A DNA stretch of 41,167 nt. Source: an uncultured Methylococcaceae bacterium (lineage in GTDB: Bacteria; Pseudomonadota; Gammaproteobacteria; Methylococcales; Methylomonadaceae). A model generated the notes under the pieces. It was not told where the DNA came from, made no database searches, and saw only the letters and a program-made list of their open reading frames with translations. Within the stretch, counting starts at the first letter, position 1. Each line of letters opens with the position of its first letter. The translations under genes and the position numbers were made by a program. The stretch lies in the NCBI GenBank assembly GCA_903944165.1, contig CAJAQT010000028.1:1-41167 (forward strand), read 5' to 3'. Below are positions 16,254 through 25,177 of the stretch, piece after piece.

Positions 16254-17507
16254 TTGAATGATATTCCTTTGAGTGTGCTGTTCGGCGTACTCGCATTTAT
16301 GTTGATTTTATCAGCATTTTTTTCTGGCTCTGAAACGTCGTTAATGACGCTAAACAGATACCGTTTAAGGCATTTAGTTAAACAAAAAAATCTGTCTGCC
16401 ATCAGAGTTAATAAGTTATTGCAACGACCTGATCGGTTAATCAGTTTGATTTTACTGTGTAATAATTTTGTGAATACCTTTGCCGCTTCACTTACCACAG
16501 TGATTGCTATTCGGTTGTTTCCAAATGATGAATCTAGTATTGCCGTGGGTGCAGTGTGTCTCACTATTTTTATGCTGATTTTTTCTGAAGTCACGCCCAA
16601 AACCTTAGCTGCGCTGCAACCTGAATTGTTAGCGTATCCTTCCTCTTGGATTTATCCACCGCTGCAAAGACTGTTTTATCCCGTTATTAGTTTCGTCAAT
16701 ATTTTTGTCAAGATGTTGCTGTGGATGGTACGCATTGACATTAAAAAAAATCGCAATGATTCCTTAAACACCGATGAGCTTAAAAGCATTATCACTGAAG
16801 CTGAAAGTTTAATGCCTATTCGCTATCAAAAAATGCTGTTAGGTATTTTAGATTTAGAATCAGCCACTGTTGAAGACATCATGACTAGGCGCAATGAAAT
16901 CGTTGGCATTGATTTGGAAGCGCCGTTAGAAGAAATTATTGACCGCATTAAAACCAGTGCTTATACGCGTTTAGTGGTTTATAAAAAAAGCATTGATCGC
17001 GTGATTGGTTTTTTACATTTAAGAAAAGTATTAGTTGAGGTTAATAATGAGAACTTTGATAAGCAAAGTATTATCAATTTATTAACTAAACCCGTGTTTA
17101 TTCCAGAAAGTACGCCTGTTCATGCGCAGTTAATGAGTTTTAAAAATGAGCAAATTCGGATAGGTTTGGTTGTTGATGAATATGGCGACGTGCAGGGCTT
17201 GGTAACCTTAGATGATTTATTTCAAGAGATTGTGGGTGAATTAATAACGGATGTTAACACCGCAGCCCGAAAACAAGGTGACGGGAGTTATTTAGTGGAT
17301 GGCGATATTTCTGTGCGCGAATTAAATCGTATTGCGCAATGGACGTTGCCCACTGAAGGCCCTAAAACATTAAATGGCTTAATCATTGAGTTGTTGGAAA
17401 CGATTCCCGAGCCTAAAACCAGTGTTAATCTTCATGGTCATCCTATTGAAATTATTGCCTGTGATAAAAATACGGTGACCTTAGTTAAGTTTTTAGTAAA
17501 AAAATAA
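16254..17507 (+). CDS. CNNM/CorC (YfjD-type) membrane protein, magnesium or cobalt transport
   Basis: 417 residues. N-terminal DUF21 membrane domain with helices in about 1-165 (FFSGSETSLMTLNRYRLRHL is the family signature; SEVTPKTLAALQP the second). A CBS pair follows at about 205-330 (IMTRRNEIVGID; VVDEYGDVQGLVTLDDLFQEI), then a CorC/HlyC domain. Bacterial CNNM/CorC proteins export magnesium, sometimes cobalt. The start is TTG at 16254, which aligns with the E. coli YfjD start; the in-frame stop at 16233 leaves only ATT or TTG codons as options, and the nearby ATG at 16258 is out of frame. The SBP operon is divergent. Confidence 0.92.
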   Translation: MNDIPLSVLFGVLAFMLILSAFFSGSETSLMTLNRYRLRHLVKQKNLSAIRVNKLLQRPDRLISLILLCNNFVNTFAASLTTVIAIRLFPNDESSIAVGAVCLTIFMLIFSEVTPKTLAALQPELLAYPSSWIYPPLQRLFYPVISFVNIFVKMLLWMVRIDIKKNRNDSLNTDELKSIITEAESLMPIRYQKMLLGILDLESATVEDIMTRRNEIVGIDLEAPLEEIIDRIKTSAYTRLVVYKKSIDRVIGFLHLRKVLVEVNNENFDKQSIINLLTKPVFIPESTPVHAQLMSFKNEQIRIGLVVDEYGDVQGLVTLDDLFQEIVGELITDVNTAARKQGDGSYLVDGDISVRELNRIAQWTLPTEGPKTLNGLIIELLETIPEPKTSVNLHGHPIEIIACDKNTVTLVKFLVKK

Positions 17508-17759
17508 CTATATTAAGCTGTTGGTGGGTAAAGTAGTTATTCATACGAGCATTGTGCAAGTCTAGCGATTAATAAATACATGACGGTGCCTGTTTTAGTT
17601 CTGTCATCGCAATGGCTTTGCTTTTACACATTCTTCTTGGCTAAAAATTGCACTGATTTTCTTGCTTTAATTACGCGCTTAATCTGGTATCGTTAACGTG
17701 TATGCGTAGTGAAATTTACACGCTATAAAAATAATAATAAATTTTAGGAGATGAAGCCA

Positions 17760-18098
17760 ATGAAGCTAGATAACAAATTTACTGCATTGCAGCTAGCCAT
17801 TATTAATGATCAAGCAGCCCTGTATACCTGTGCGTGTCCAGTGCATGTTAGTTTGCAAATTACCAATTTGCGTAAATTATTTGATTATCAGCTGTTGTGT
17901 ATAGAAAATGAAAGCTTGAATGAAAGTAGTGTCGAGATTGAAGTGCATCATCGTATCGCTGAAGTGGCTAGGCAGGCTCATCAGTTGATGGAAAAATGTT
18001 TAGATGAGGTGTTAGAGTTAGAGGGCTGGGATCGTACTAAGCTGGTTATGCCGATAACAACACATCGACAATTGGTTAACAGAGTTCATAATCGCTAA
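17760..18098 (+). CDS. Small soluble protein of unknown function
   Basis: 112 residues, not recognised. Starts MKLDNKFTALQLAI, contains two Cys near CACPVHV and one near YQLLCIENES, and has a helical middle and C-terminal half (ARQAHQLMEKCLDEVLELEG) ending NRVHNR. No signal peptide or membrane helix. GGAG at 17747-17750 lies 9 bases before the ATG at 17760; the ATG at 17751 immediately follows it, too close to be used. The 240-base gap before it contains an inverted repeat CGTGTA/TACACG but no clear promoter. Confidence 0.65.
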   Translation: MKLDNKFTALQLAIINDQAALYTCACPVHVSLQITNLRKLFDYQLLCIENESLNESSVEIEVHHRIAEVARQAHQLMEKCLDEVLELEGWDRTKLVMPITTHRQLVNRVHNR

Positions 18099-18112
18099 GT
18101 TTGAGGGGGGGG

Positions 18113-18147
18113 TTACCGGAGTGTCTACGTTTAAAAACATCCGGTAA
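18113..18147. terminator. Hairpin between convergent genes
   Basis: TTACCGGA (18113-18120) pairs perfectly with TCCGGTAA (18140-18147) with a 19-base loop. A run of eight G (18105-18112) is directly before it. No U tract follows on either strand, so it is a weak or bidirectional transcript-end structure at best. Confidence 0.35.
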
Positions 18148-18163
18148 ATACGGCTAAAGTAAT

Positions 18164-18436
18164 TTATTCGGCCGTGGTTGGATCAATTACTGTTTTAATT
18201 TCGGCAATACTATTAGCAGGAAAACCACCTTGTTCGGCATGAAGTTTAATGGTCTCAGCATCAGGTGCAATGTAAACACAGTAGATTTTGTCATCAGTGA
18301 CGTAGCTTTGTAACCATTGAATTTTGGTGCCAAGTTCGTTAAGTACACTGCATGATTTTTGTGAGATACCTTGAAGTTGCTCGCTGCTTAGCGCGCCTGC
18401 GCCAGGAAGTTCGCGTTCGATAATAAATTTTGGCAT
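18164..18436 (-). CDS. DUF4242 (SCO4226-type, nickel-binding ferredoxin-like) protein
   Basis: 90 residues of a compact ferredoxin-like fold. It begins MPKFIIERELPGAGALSSEQL and contains WLQSYVTDDKIYCVYIAPD and KLHAEQGGFPANSI, the DUF4242 pattern. A Streptomyces member binds nickel; the cellular role is unknown. A good ribosome site (AAGGAC) precedes the ATG, and a palindrome lies about 25 bp upstream. Confidence 0.85.
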   Translation of the reverse strand: MPKFIIERELPGAGALSSEQLQGISQKSCSVLNELGTKIQWLQSYVTDDKIYCVYIAPDAETIKLHAEQGGFPANSIAEIKTVIDPTTAE

Positions 18437-18460
18437 GTTAAAGTCCTTATGGTTGGGGAT

Positions 18461-18479
18461 TCCTTGATTAAATCAAGGA
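18461..18479. promoter_or_regulatory. Perfect palindrome upstream of the DUF4242 gene
   Basis: TCCTTGAT (18461-18468) and ATCAAGGA (18472-18479) form an 8-bp perfect inverted repeat with a 3-base loop, 25 bp before the DUF4242 start and 105 bp after the lipoprotein stop. No U run follows in the minus direction. Operator or attenuator hairpin; nature unproven. Confidence 0.4.
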
Positions 18480-18584
18480 CGTGTTGCAGCCAATAGCAAG
18501 CATGAGCATTGGCTAATTAATTTTAATAGCAGTTTTGGGTAAAATACAGTTTTTCCGCGTATCCCGTATTGCGATGTGCAGTGC

Positions 18585-18968
18585 TTATTTTACAAAACAT
18601 TGTTTTTCTGCATCTGCTTCAACTTCTTTAAGTCGCTTACCTAAGTCTTTAGCCTGTTTTGGATCACGAAAAGCACCGCCCGCATCGCCTGGAGTGCTTT
18701 TTAAATAACCAAATGTTTTAGCACTTTCAAAATCATTAAAACTCATTTTTTCTGCAATTTTGTCTATTTTACAGCCACACGCATACTGGCTGATGTACGT
18801 TAAGCCACCATGTTGAGCAACACAATTAAGCACATATTCCACGCGATCGCGGGTGGGGAAATCATTAACTATTGTCGGCTCAAGGGGGGGTACGGTTTCA
18901 GGTGCTGATGCACAGGCACTTAGTAGCACGGTGATAAGCGTGCAGTGTAGTAGGGTGGTTTTGGACAT
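18585..18968 (-). CDS. Small cysteine-containing lipoprotein, unknown function
   Basis: 127 residues. A lipoprotein signal ends LLSACAS (Cys19). The mature part holds VLNCVAQHGGLTYISQYACGCKIDKIAEKMSFNDFESAK then TPGDAGGAFRDP. In pattern it reminds me of small secreted proteins that accompany PQQ alcohol dehydrogenases in methylotrophs, but that is from memory and no such enzyme is in this window. Cysteines at CVAQH and ACGC could form disulfides. A C7 run (18884-18890 on the plus strand as G7) falls in the PPL codons just after the signal. Confidence 0.75.
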   Translation of the reverse strand: MSKTTLLHCTLITVLLSACASAPETVPPLEPTIVNDFPTRDRVEYVLNCVAQHGGLTYISQYACGCKIDKIAEKMSFNDFESAKTFGYLKSTPGDAGGAFRDPKQAKDLGKRLKEVEADAEKQCFVK

Positions 18969-19156
18969 AATGATGTTCCTCTTGTTGTAGTAAATACCAA
19001 ATAAATAGTGTAACTGAGGGCTATTTTAAGAGGTAGTGTCTTAACGGTATAGTCAATTTATTGTCGGGTAACAAATAATTATTTCTAAAGTTCCAAGCAT
19101 GACGGTAACATTAGTTATAATGCACGTTAACGAGATTACAGGTAATAAAGGCGACG

Positions 19157-20470
19157 ATGATGAATAAAAATAATGCACTTCATAAAATAGTTATTGTCGG
19201 TGGAGGCGCTGCAGGTCTTGAATTGGCAACGCGGTTGGGGAAAAAATTAGGCAAAGCACAGTTAGCGGAAATTACCTTAATCGATGCCACGACTACCCAT
19301 GTATGGAAGCCACTGTTGCATGAAGTTGCGGCGGGTACCTTAGATGAATCTGAGCAAGTGGAATATTTAGCGCAGGCACACCGTAGTCATTTTTTATTTC
19401 GATTAGGGAAAATGGAGGCCATTAATAGACAAAAAAAAGAAGTGTCTGTTGGTCCTACGCTTAATGATGCTGGGGAAGAGCTTATTCCAAGCCGAGTCTT
19501 TCATTATGATACGTTGGTGATGTCGGTAGGGAGTGTGAGTAATACGTTTAATATTAAGGGTGTTCAAGAGCATTGTTTATTTTTGGATACCACTTCACAA
19601 GCGTTTAATTTCCAGAAAAAATTATTTGAAACGTACATTAAAAAATATGTTGGTAAAGATCAAGCTATTACCGCAGCTAAGCCGTTATCTATTGCTATTG
19701 TTGGGGCGGGAGCCACAGGGGTTGAGTTGTCAGCACAATTACATGAAGTCACCAATGTGTTGGCTATTTATGGCTTGAAAGAAACCAGTAATGTGAAATT
19801 AACCATCATTGAAGCGGCCACCCAATTATTGCCCGCTTTGCCTGATCGCTTGGCACACGCTACGCAAGCGCAGTTAGTTCATTTGGGTGTGGATCTTAAG
19901 CTGGGTCGTCGTGTCATTGAGGTTAACACTGAAGGCATTATGACCCATGACGGTGAGTTTATTGAGGCAGATATTAAAGTTTGGGCGGCTGGCATTAAAG
20001 CTCCAGAATGGCTAAAAAATATGGATGGGTTGGTGGTCAATCATATTAATCAGTTAATTGTCGATCAAACCTTAAAAACTAATGATGATGATGTCTTTGC
20101 CATGGGTGATTGTGCAGCCTGTGTTTGGCAGGGGCATAAAGGCAATATTCCACCACGTGCGCAAGCAGCGCATCAACAAGCAGAAACCTTATACAAATCT
20201 ATACTTAATCGGTTAAAAGGTTATGATTTGGTGACGTTTCAGTATCATGATTACGGCTCTTTAGTGTCTTTAGGCAAATACTCAACCGTAGGTAATCTTA
20301 TGGGCAATTTAATGGGCTCAATAAGTATTGGTGGTTTCATTGCTAAAATGGTGTATGTCTCTTTATATAAATTACATCAGGTGGCGTTGCACGGCTATTT
20401 TAGAACCTTAATGTTAACCTTATCTAATGCCTTTAGACGCAGTGCGTACATAAAAATAAAAATGCATTAG
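19157..20470 (+). CDS. ndh: Type II NADH dehydrogenase (NDH-2)
   Basis: Non-proton-pumping NADH:quinone oxidoreductase, peripheral on the cytoplasmic face. 437 residues. FAD-binding IVIVGGGAAGLELATRLG (about residues 12-29), NAD-binding IAIVGAGATGVELSAQL (about 178-194) and the C-terminal FAD motif VFAMGDCAAC. THVWKPLLHEVAAGTLD is the quinone-site region of NDH-2. The C-terminal 70 residues are amphipathic and hydrophobic (MGSISIGGFIAKMVYVSLY), the membrane anchor. Starts at ATG 19157 or 19160 after AAGG. It provides electrons to the quinone pool that the oxidases use. Confidence 0.92.
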   Translation: MMNKNNALHKIVIVGGGAAGLELATRLGKKLGKAQLAEITLIDATTTHVWKPLLHEVAAGTLDESEQVEYLAQAHRSHFLFRLGKMEAINRQKKEVSVGPTLNDAGEELIPSRVFHYDTLVMSVGSVSNTFNIKGVQEHCLFLDTTSQAFNFQKKLFETYIKKYVGKDQAITAAKPLSIAIVGAGATGVELSAQLHEVTNVLAIYGLKETSNVKLTIIEAATQLLPALPDRLAHATQAQLVHLGVDLKLGRRVIEVNTEGIMTHDGEFIEADIKVWAAGIKAPEWLKNMDGLVVNHINQLIVDQTLKTNDDDVFAMGDCAACVWQGHKGNIPPRAQAAHQQAETLYKSILNRLKGYDLVTFQYHDYGSLVSLGKYSTVGNLMGNLMGSISIGGFIAKMVYVSLYKLHQVALHGYFRTLMLTLSNAFRRSAYIKIKMH

Positions 20471-20527
20471 GCATATTTCACAGCATGTAATTACACTTTT
20501 TACTAAAAATTATTATAAAAAAATACT

Positions 20528-21058
20528 ATGTTTGATATTGAATATGAGTTCTCAGAAGAAGATTTAGTCCATTTTAACGAATTGCAATTCATGAGAAATG
20601 AAGAGATTCAACAGGATATTAGAAAAAACCGTTGGATTGTGCCCGGAGTGATGGCAATCATTGGTTCTTTTTATTATGTTTATTATGGTGATTGGCAAAC
20701 CTCTGCGTATATTTTATTAATTGCCCTGTTATGGGCATTATTATCGCCTAAAGTTATGTTGTTGGATTTGCACAGGCAAGTTCTTAAAAGTTATTCAGAA
20801 AAAGAAAAAAATGCCATGTTTGGTAAATATAAACTGAGCATTGATCCGCAAAATGCAGGCTATTTATTAGAAAAATCCCCCAGTGGCTCGCATAAAATGG
20901 CATGGAATGAGTTGCTTAGAGTTGAATATGGTAAGCGCTATGTTTACATCTATATCAACTTAACGACAGCATTAGTCATCCCTCTTAAAAAAGTAATCAG
21001 TGGTGATTTAGAAAAATTTGCTGAGCAAGTTGAGATTATGATTGATCGCAATGCGTAA
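20528..21058 (+). CDS. YcxB-family membrane protein, unknown function
   Basis: 176 residues. Starts MFDIEYEFSEEDLVHFNELQ, followed by two helices (about 38-52 and 58-72: GVMAIIGSFYYVYYG, ILLIALLWALLS), then a soluble YcxB-like domain with MAWNELLRVEYGKRYVYIYI and ALVIPLKKVI, the family's characteristic end. Located 57 bp after ndh in the same direction and 64 bp before mpl. Role unknown in any organism. Confidence 0.8.
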   Translation: MFDIEYEFSEEDLVHFNELQFMRNEEIQQDIRKNRWIVPGVMAIIGSFYYVYYGDWQTSAYILLIALLWALLSPKVMLLDLHRQVLKSYSEKEKNAMFGKYKLSIDPQNAGYLLEKSPSGSHKMAWNELLRVEYGKRYVYIYINLTTALVIPLKKVISGDLEKFAEQVEIMIDRNA

Positions 21059-21122
21059 GCAATGTGAACTGTTCGTCAGTAGCGTTTAAGATTTAGATAG
21101 GGCTTATTACCCAAGGTTTTTT

Positions 21123-22496
21123 GTGCATATTCATATTTTAGGTATTTGCGGTACATTTATGGGTGGTCTTGCTATTTTAGCAAGGCAGCTTGGTTATCAC
21201 GTTACTGGCTCAGATCAGAATGTATATCCACCAATGAGCACGCAATTAATGGCGCAAGGAATTGTATTGATGGAAGGCTACCGTGCTGAAAATCTTTCGC
21301 CAAAGCCAGATTGCGTGATTATTGGTAATGCCTTATCACGCGGTAATCCTGAAGTTGAAGCTGTATTGGCACAAGGTCTGTACTACACTTCTGGGCCACA
21401 ATGGTTAGCTGAGCATGTTTTGCAAAATAGATGGGTGCTTGCGGTTGCAGGCACACATGGTAAAACAACCACAAGTAGTCTGTTAGCGTGGATAGCCACG
21501 GATCAGGGTATCGATGCTGGTTTTTTAATTGGTGGCGTACCGTTAAATTTTGGCAAATCTGCCTATTTAGGAACCGCACATTATTTTGTGATTGAAGCGG
21601 ATGAATATGATTCTGCTTTTTTTGATAAACGTTCAAAATGTATTCATTATCGTCCGCGCACTGCCATCATAAATAATCTTGAATACGATCACGCAGATAT
21701 ATTTCCAGATTTAGCAGCCATTAAAACGCAATTTCATCATTTTGTAAGAACCATTCCATGCAATGGGTTACTTATTTATCCCCAGTCTGATGTCAATGTG
21801 CAGGATGTTTTGGATAAAGGCTGTTGGACGCCCGTACATAAAACAGCTTTAGAAAATGCTGATGCTGAGTGGTCTGCAGAATTGCTTGCCGAAGATGGGT
21901 CAGCGTTTGCACTTTTTTATCAAGGACAAGCGCAGGGCAGTGTGACGTGGGCTTTAACGGGTAAGCATAATGTCGCTAATGCCATAGCCGCGATTGCTGC
22001 CGCACATCATATGGGTATTGCACCTAGTGTTGCCTTACAGTCCTTAGCGACTTTTAAAAGCGTCAAGCGTCGGATGGAAATAGTGGGGCAATTACCTCAT
22101 ATCACTATTTATGATGATTTTGCGCATCATCCCACGGCCATTGCTGCTACGTTAGAAGGGTTACGAAAACGAGTAGGTAAAGAAAAAATTATCGCGGTGC
22201 TAGAGTTAAGATCAAATACCATGCGCATGGGTATTCATAACGCAACTTTAGTTGATTCCTTACATGACGCAGACCAGGTTATTATTTTTGACAATGGTGT
22301 GTTGTCACCTGATTTACAGCAAACCATGTCAAGTGCTTCGCATATTACCTTGTGTACATCCATAGACAATATTATTCAGCAGATCATTACCTTGGCGCAT
22401 GGTAGTGGGCATGTTGTACTTATGAGTAACGGCAGTTTTGCTGGCATTTACGCACCTTTACTTGCTGCCTTAGCAGAGAATAGTGCTAAAAATTAA
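21123..22496 (+). CDS. mpl: UDP-N-acetylmuramate:L-Ala-gamma-D-Glu-meso-DAP ligase
   Basis: Murein-recycling ligase that attaches salvaged tripeptide to UDP-MurNAc in the cytoplasm. 457 residues, as in E. coli. Starts HIHILGICGTFMGGLAILARQLGY, the Mpl-specific N-terminus; ATP-binding GTHGKTTT at residues 110-117; later VIEADEYDSAFFD and YDDFAHHPTAI. The start is GTG at 21123, fixed by alignment of MHIHILG with the family N-terminus; AAGG lies about 6 bases before it. No other recycling gene is adjacent. Confidence 0.95.
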   Translation: MHIHILGICGTFMGGLAILARQLGYHVTGSDQNVYPPMSTQLMAQGIVLMEGYRAENLSPKPDCVIIGNALSRGNPEVEAVLAQGLYYTSGPQWLAEHVLQNRWVLAVAGTHGKTTTSSLLAWIATDQGIDAGFLIGGVPLNFGKSAYLGTAHYFVIEADEYDSAFFDKRSKCIHYRPRTAIINNLEYDHADIFPDLAAIKTQFHHFVRTIPCNGLLIYPQSDVNVQDVLDKGCWTPVHKTALENADAEWSAELLAEDGSAFALFYQGQAQGSVTWALTGKHNVANAIAAIAAAHHMGIAPSVALQSLATFKSVKRRMEIVGQLPHITIYDDFAHHPTAIAATLEGLRKRVGKEKIIAVLELRSNTMRMGIHNATLVDSLHDADQVIIFDNGVLSPDLQQTMSSASHITLCTSIDNIIQQIITLAHGSGHVVLMSNGSFAGIYAPLLAALAENSAKN

Positions 22497-22554
22497 TGGA
22501 TAACTGGTATTCATTTACGCTACAAATTAAAATGAAAAAAATAACCCACACAAA

Positions 22555-22569
22555 GAGTACCGCGTACTC
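22555..22569. promoter_or_regulatory. Perfect 15-bp palindrome upstream of cysD
   Basis: GAGTAC-CGC-GTACTC at 22555-22569 is perfect, with a partial extension to about 10 bp per arm. It ends 21 bases before the cysD ATG. It could be an operator for sulfate control or a short RNA hairpin in the leader; no known binding site is matched. Confidence 0.4.
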
Positions 22570-22590
22570 CTTCAAATTTTGGATTTATTA

Positions 22591-23499
22591 ATGATTGATT
22601 ATAAATTAACGCATCTTAAACAGCTGGAAGCTGAAAGTATTCACATTATTAGAGAAGTCGCTGCAGAATTTGAGCGCCCTGTGATGTTGTATTCAGTCGG
22701 TAAAGATTCAGCAGTCATGTTGCATTTAACAATGAAAGCTTTTTATCCTGGTAAGCCACCATTTCCTTTACTACATGTTGATACCACATGGAAATTTAAA
22801 GAGATGATTGCGTTTCGCGACGAAATGATTAACAAGCTAGGCTTAGAATTATTAGTTCATATTAATGAAGAAGGTGTTAAGCAAGGTATTGGGCCTTTTA
22901 CACACGGTAGTAAAAAGCATACTGATGTCATGAAAACCGATAGCTTAAAGCAAGCCTTAGATAAATATAAATTTGATGCTGCCTTTGGTGGCGCACGACG
23001 AGATGAAGAAAAATCACGAGCAAAAGAACGCGTGTATTCGTTTAGAGACAAAAATCATCGTTGGGATCCAAAAAATCAACGTCCTGAACTATGGAATATT
23101 TATAACGGTAAAATTGATAAAGGCGAAAGCATTAGAGTATTCCCCTTATCAAATTGGACTGAATTAGATATTTGGCAATATATTCATTTAGAAAATATCC
23201 CCATTGTGCCCTTGTATTTTGCTAAAGAGCGTCCAGTCCTTGAAAAAGACGGAATGTTAATTATGGTGGATGATGAGCGTATGCCGATTGGTGACAATGA
23301 AAAAGTTGAAATGCGAAAAGTACGGTTTAGAACCTTAGGTTGTTACCCATTAACTGGAGCAGTTGAGTCTTCTGCGACAACATTGCCAGAAATTATTCAA
23401 GAAATGCTCTTAACAACAACCTCAGAGCGTCAAGGTCGATTAATAGATCATGATCAGTCAGGGTCTATGGAGCAAAAGAAACGAGAAGGGTATTTTTAA
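22591..23499 (+). CDS. cysD: Sulfate adenylyltransferase subunit 2
   Basis: ATP pyrophosphatase-type subunit that forms adenylylsulfate from sulfate and ATP, driven by CysN GTPase. 302 residues from ATG 22591, exactly the E. coli length; an in-frame TTG at 22579 would add four unmatched residues. [15 protein letters not shown] (PP-loop, about 32-46), then [19 protein letters not shown] and the conserved C-terminal [17 protein letters not shown]. Paired with cysN 49 bp downstream. The enzyme catalyses the first step of assimilation; reversal in sulfur oxidation is usually done by Sat, not CysDN. Confidence 0.97.
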   Translation: MIDYKLTHLKQLEAESIHIIREVAAEFERPVMLYSVGKDSAVMLHLTMKAFYPGKPPFPLLHVDTTWKFKEMIAFRDEMINKLGLELLVHINEEGVKQGIGPFTHGSKKHTDVMKTDSLKQALDKYKFDAAFGGARRDEEKSRAKERVYSFRDKNHRWDPKNQRPELWNIYNGKIDKGESIRVFPLSNWTELDIWQYIHLENIPIVPLYFAKERPVLEKDGMLIMVDDERMPIGDNEKVEMRKVRFRTLGCYPLTGAVESSATTLPEIIQEMLLTTTSERQGRLIDHDQSGSMEQKKREGYF

Positions 23500-23548
23500 G
23501 TTTATTTTGTTCACTTTGTATTTTTAATATTGTTTTTAGAGAATTATT

Positions 23549-25174
23549 ATGTCCCACCAATCCGATTTAATCAGTTCCGATATTAATGCTTATTTAGCAC
23601 AACATGAACGCAAAGAATTATTACGTTTTCTAACCTGTGGCAATGTCGATGATGGTAAAAGCACCCTTATCGGTCGTTTGCTGCATGACTCCAAAATGAT
23701 TTACGAGGATCAGTTGGCTGCGGTGCAAGCAGACAGCGTTAAATCGGGTACCACGGGTGCAGGAAAAATAGATTTGGCATTGTTAGTTGATGGCTTGCAA
23801 GCAGAACGTGAACAAGGCATTACCATTGATGTTGCCTACCGTTATTTTTCTACAGCTACGCGTAAATTTATTATTGCAGACACGCCAGGTCATGAGCAAT
23901 ACACGCGCAACATGGCAACCGGTGCATCCACCTGTGATCTGGCGATTATCCTAATCGATGCGCGATATGGTGTTCAAACACAAACAAAACGCCACAGTTT
24001 TATTGCCTCGTTATTAGGGATTAAACATATTATTGTGGCAATCAATAAAATGGACTTGGTTGAATACAGCGAAGAAGTTTTTTCGCGCATTAAGAAAGAG
24101 TATTTGGTTTTTATTGAAACACTAAACCTACAGGATGTGATGTTTATTCCCATGTCAGCATTAGATGGTGATAATGTGGTTAATCCTAGTGAGCACATGG
24201 CATGGTTTACTGGCGTTCCATTAATGGAAGCATTAAATACGGTTGTTATTACAAATGATAAAAACTTATTAAATGCACGTTTTCCTGTACAGTACGTTAA
24301 TCGACCTAATCTTGATTTTCGTGGTTTCTGTGGAACCATAGCAAGTGGCGTATTTAAAAAAGGCGATGAAATTACGGTATTGCCGTCGGGTAAAACAAGT
24401 CATATTAAATCAATCGTAACCTACGATGGTGAGCTTGATGAAGCATGGGCAGCCATGGCGGTTACGTTTACGTTAAGCGAAGAAATTGACGTAAGCCGAG
24501 GTGATATGATTGTTGGAAAAGCTCAACAAGAGCCCAAGATAGCTGACAAATTTCAAGCCCATATCGTGTGGATGGCTGAGCAATCGTTAACGCAAGGTCG
24601 TCAATATACGTTTAAGTTGGGTGCAAGCACGGTAACGGGTTCAATTTCTTTTATTGATCATCGTATTGATGTGAATACCCTAGAGTTTCATGATGCCAGC
24701 GAAATAAAACTCAATGAAATTGCGTTATGTACCGTTGCTGTTAATGCGCCAGTAGTGTTTGATTCGTATCAAGAAAATCGTAATACAGGTGCCTTTATTA
24801 TTATCGATCGCTTATCAAATGGAACGGTAGGGGCGGGCATGATTATCGGTGCTGCAGAAGACAACTTACTCATTCCTGTCACCACGGAAGAGCGTAGTCA
24901 GCGCTATAATCAGCGTCCAGTAAGCGTGTCATTACAAGGAGAGCAGGCCTCTGTGTATGCGTGTCAATTAGAAAGAAAGCTATTTAACAATGGCCATTTA
25001 GTGGTCGTGCTAGAAAGCAATGATCTTTCATTAGCCGAGCATTTTAAGCACTATGGTGCGCTTGTGTTAAGTATTAATGATAATAATGTTGCAGCTGATC
25101 TTAATTTTGTCACCGAACATGAGTCTATTGATTCAATCTACAATGAACTAAAAAATAAAGGCTATATTTATTAA
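23549..25174 (+). CDS. cysN: Sulfate adenylyltransferase subunit 1 (GTPase) with degenerate APS kinase-like tail
   Basis: Elongation-factor-like GTPase that energises CysD. GTP motifs: GNVDDGKST at residues 31-39, DTPGH at 111-115, NKMD at 166-169; domain 2/3 barrels follow (about 240-440). It is 541 residues, about 66 longer than E. coli CysN (475). The extra C-terminal part (about 445-541) resembles the start of an APS kinase in CysNC fusions ([14 protein letters not shown], then [17 protein letters not shown]), but the P-loop GLSGxGKST is replaced by QGEQASVYA, so it cannot bind ATP as a kinase. A separate CysC or a PAPS-independent route would be needed. Confidence 0.94.
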   Translation: MSHQSDLISSDINAYLAQHERKELLRFLTCGNVDDGKSTLIGRLLHDSKMIYEDQLAAVQADSVKSGTTGAGKIDLALLVDGLQAEREQGITIDVAYRYFSTATRKFIIADTPGHEQYTRNMATGASTCDLAIILIDARYGVQTQTKRHSFIASLLGIKHIIVAINKMDLVEYSEEVFSRIKKEYLVFIETLNLQDVMFIPMSALDGDNVVNPSEHMAWFTGVPLMEALNTVVITNDKNLLNARFPVQYVNRPNLDFRGFCGTIASGVFKKGDEITVLPSGKTSHIKSIVTYDGELDEAWAAMAVTFTLSEEIDVSRGDMIVGKAQQEPKIADKFQAHIVWMAEQSLTQGRQYTFKLGASTVTGSISFIDHRIDVNTLEFHDASEIKLNEIALCTVAVNAPVVFDSYQENRNTGAFIIIDRLSNGTVGAGMIIGAAEDNLLIPVTTEERSQRYNQRPVSVSLQGEQASVYACQLERKLFNNGHLVVVLESNDLSLAEHFKHYGALVLSINDNNVAADLNFVTEHESIDSIYNELKNKGYIY

Positions 25175-25177
25175 TGC

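Noticed and set aside
16232-16600. Minus-strand frame of 122 codons over the CNNM gene start
   Set aside because: Antisense to a well-matched family protein, with no motif of its own.
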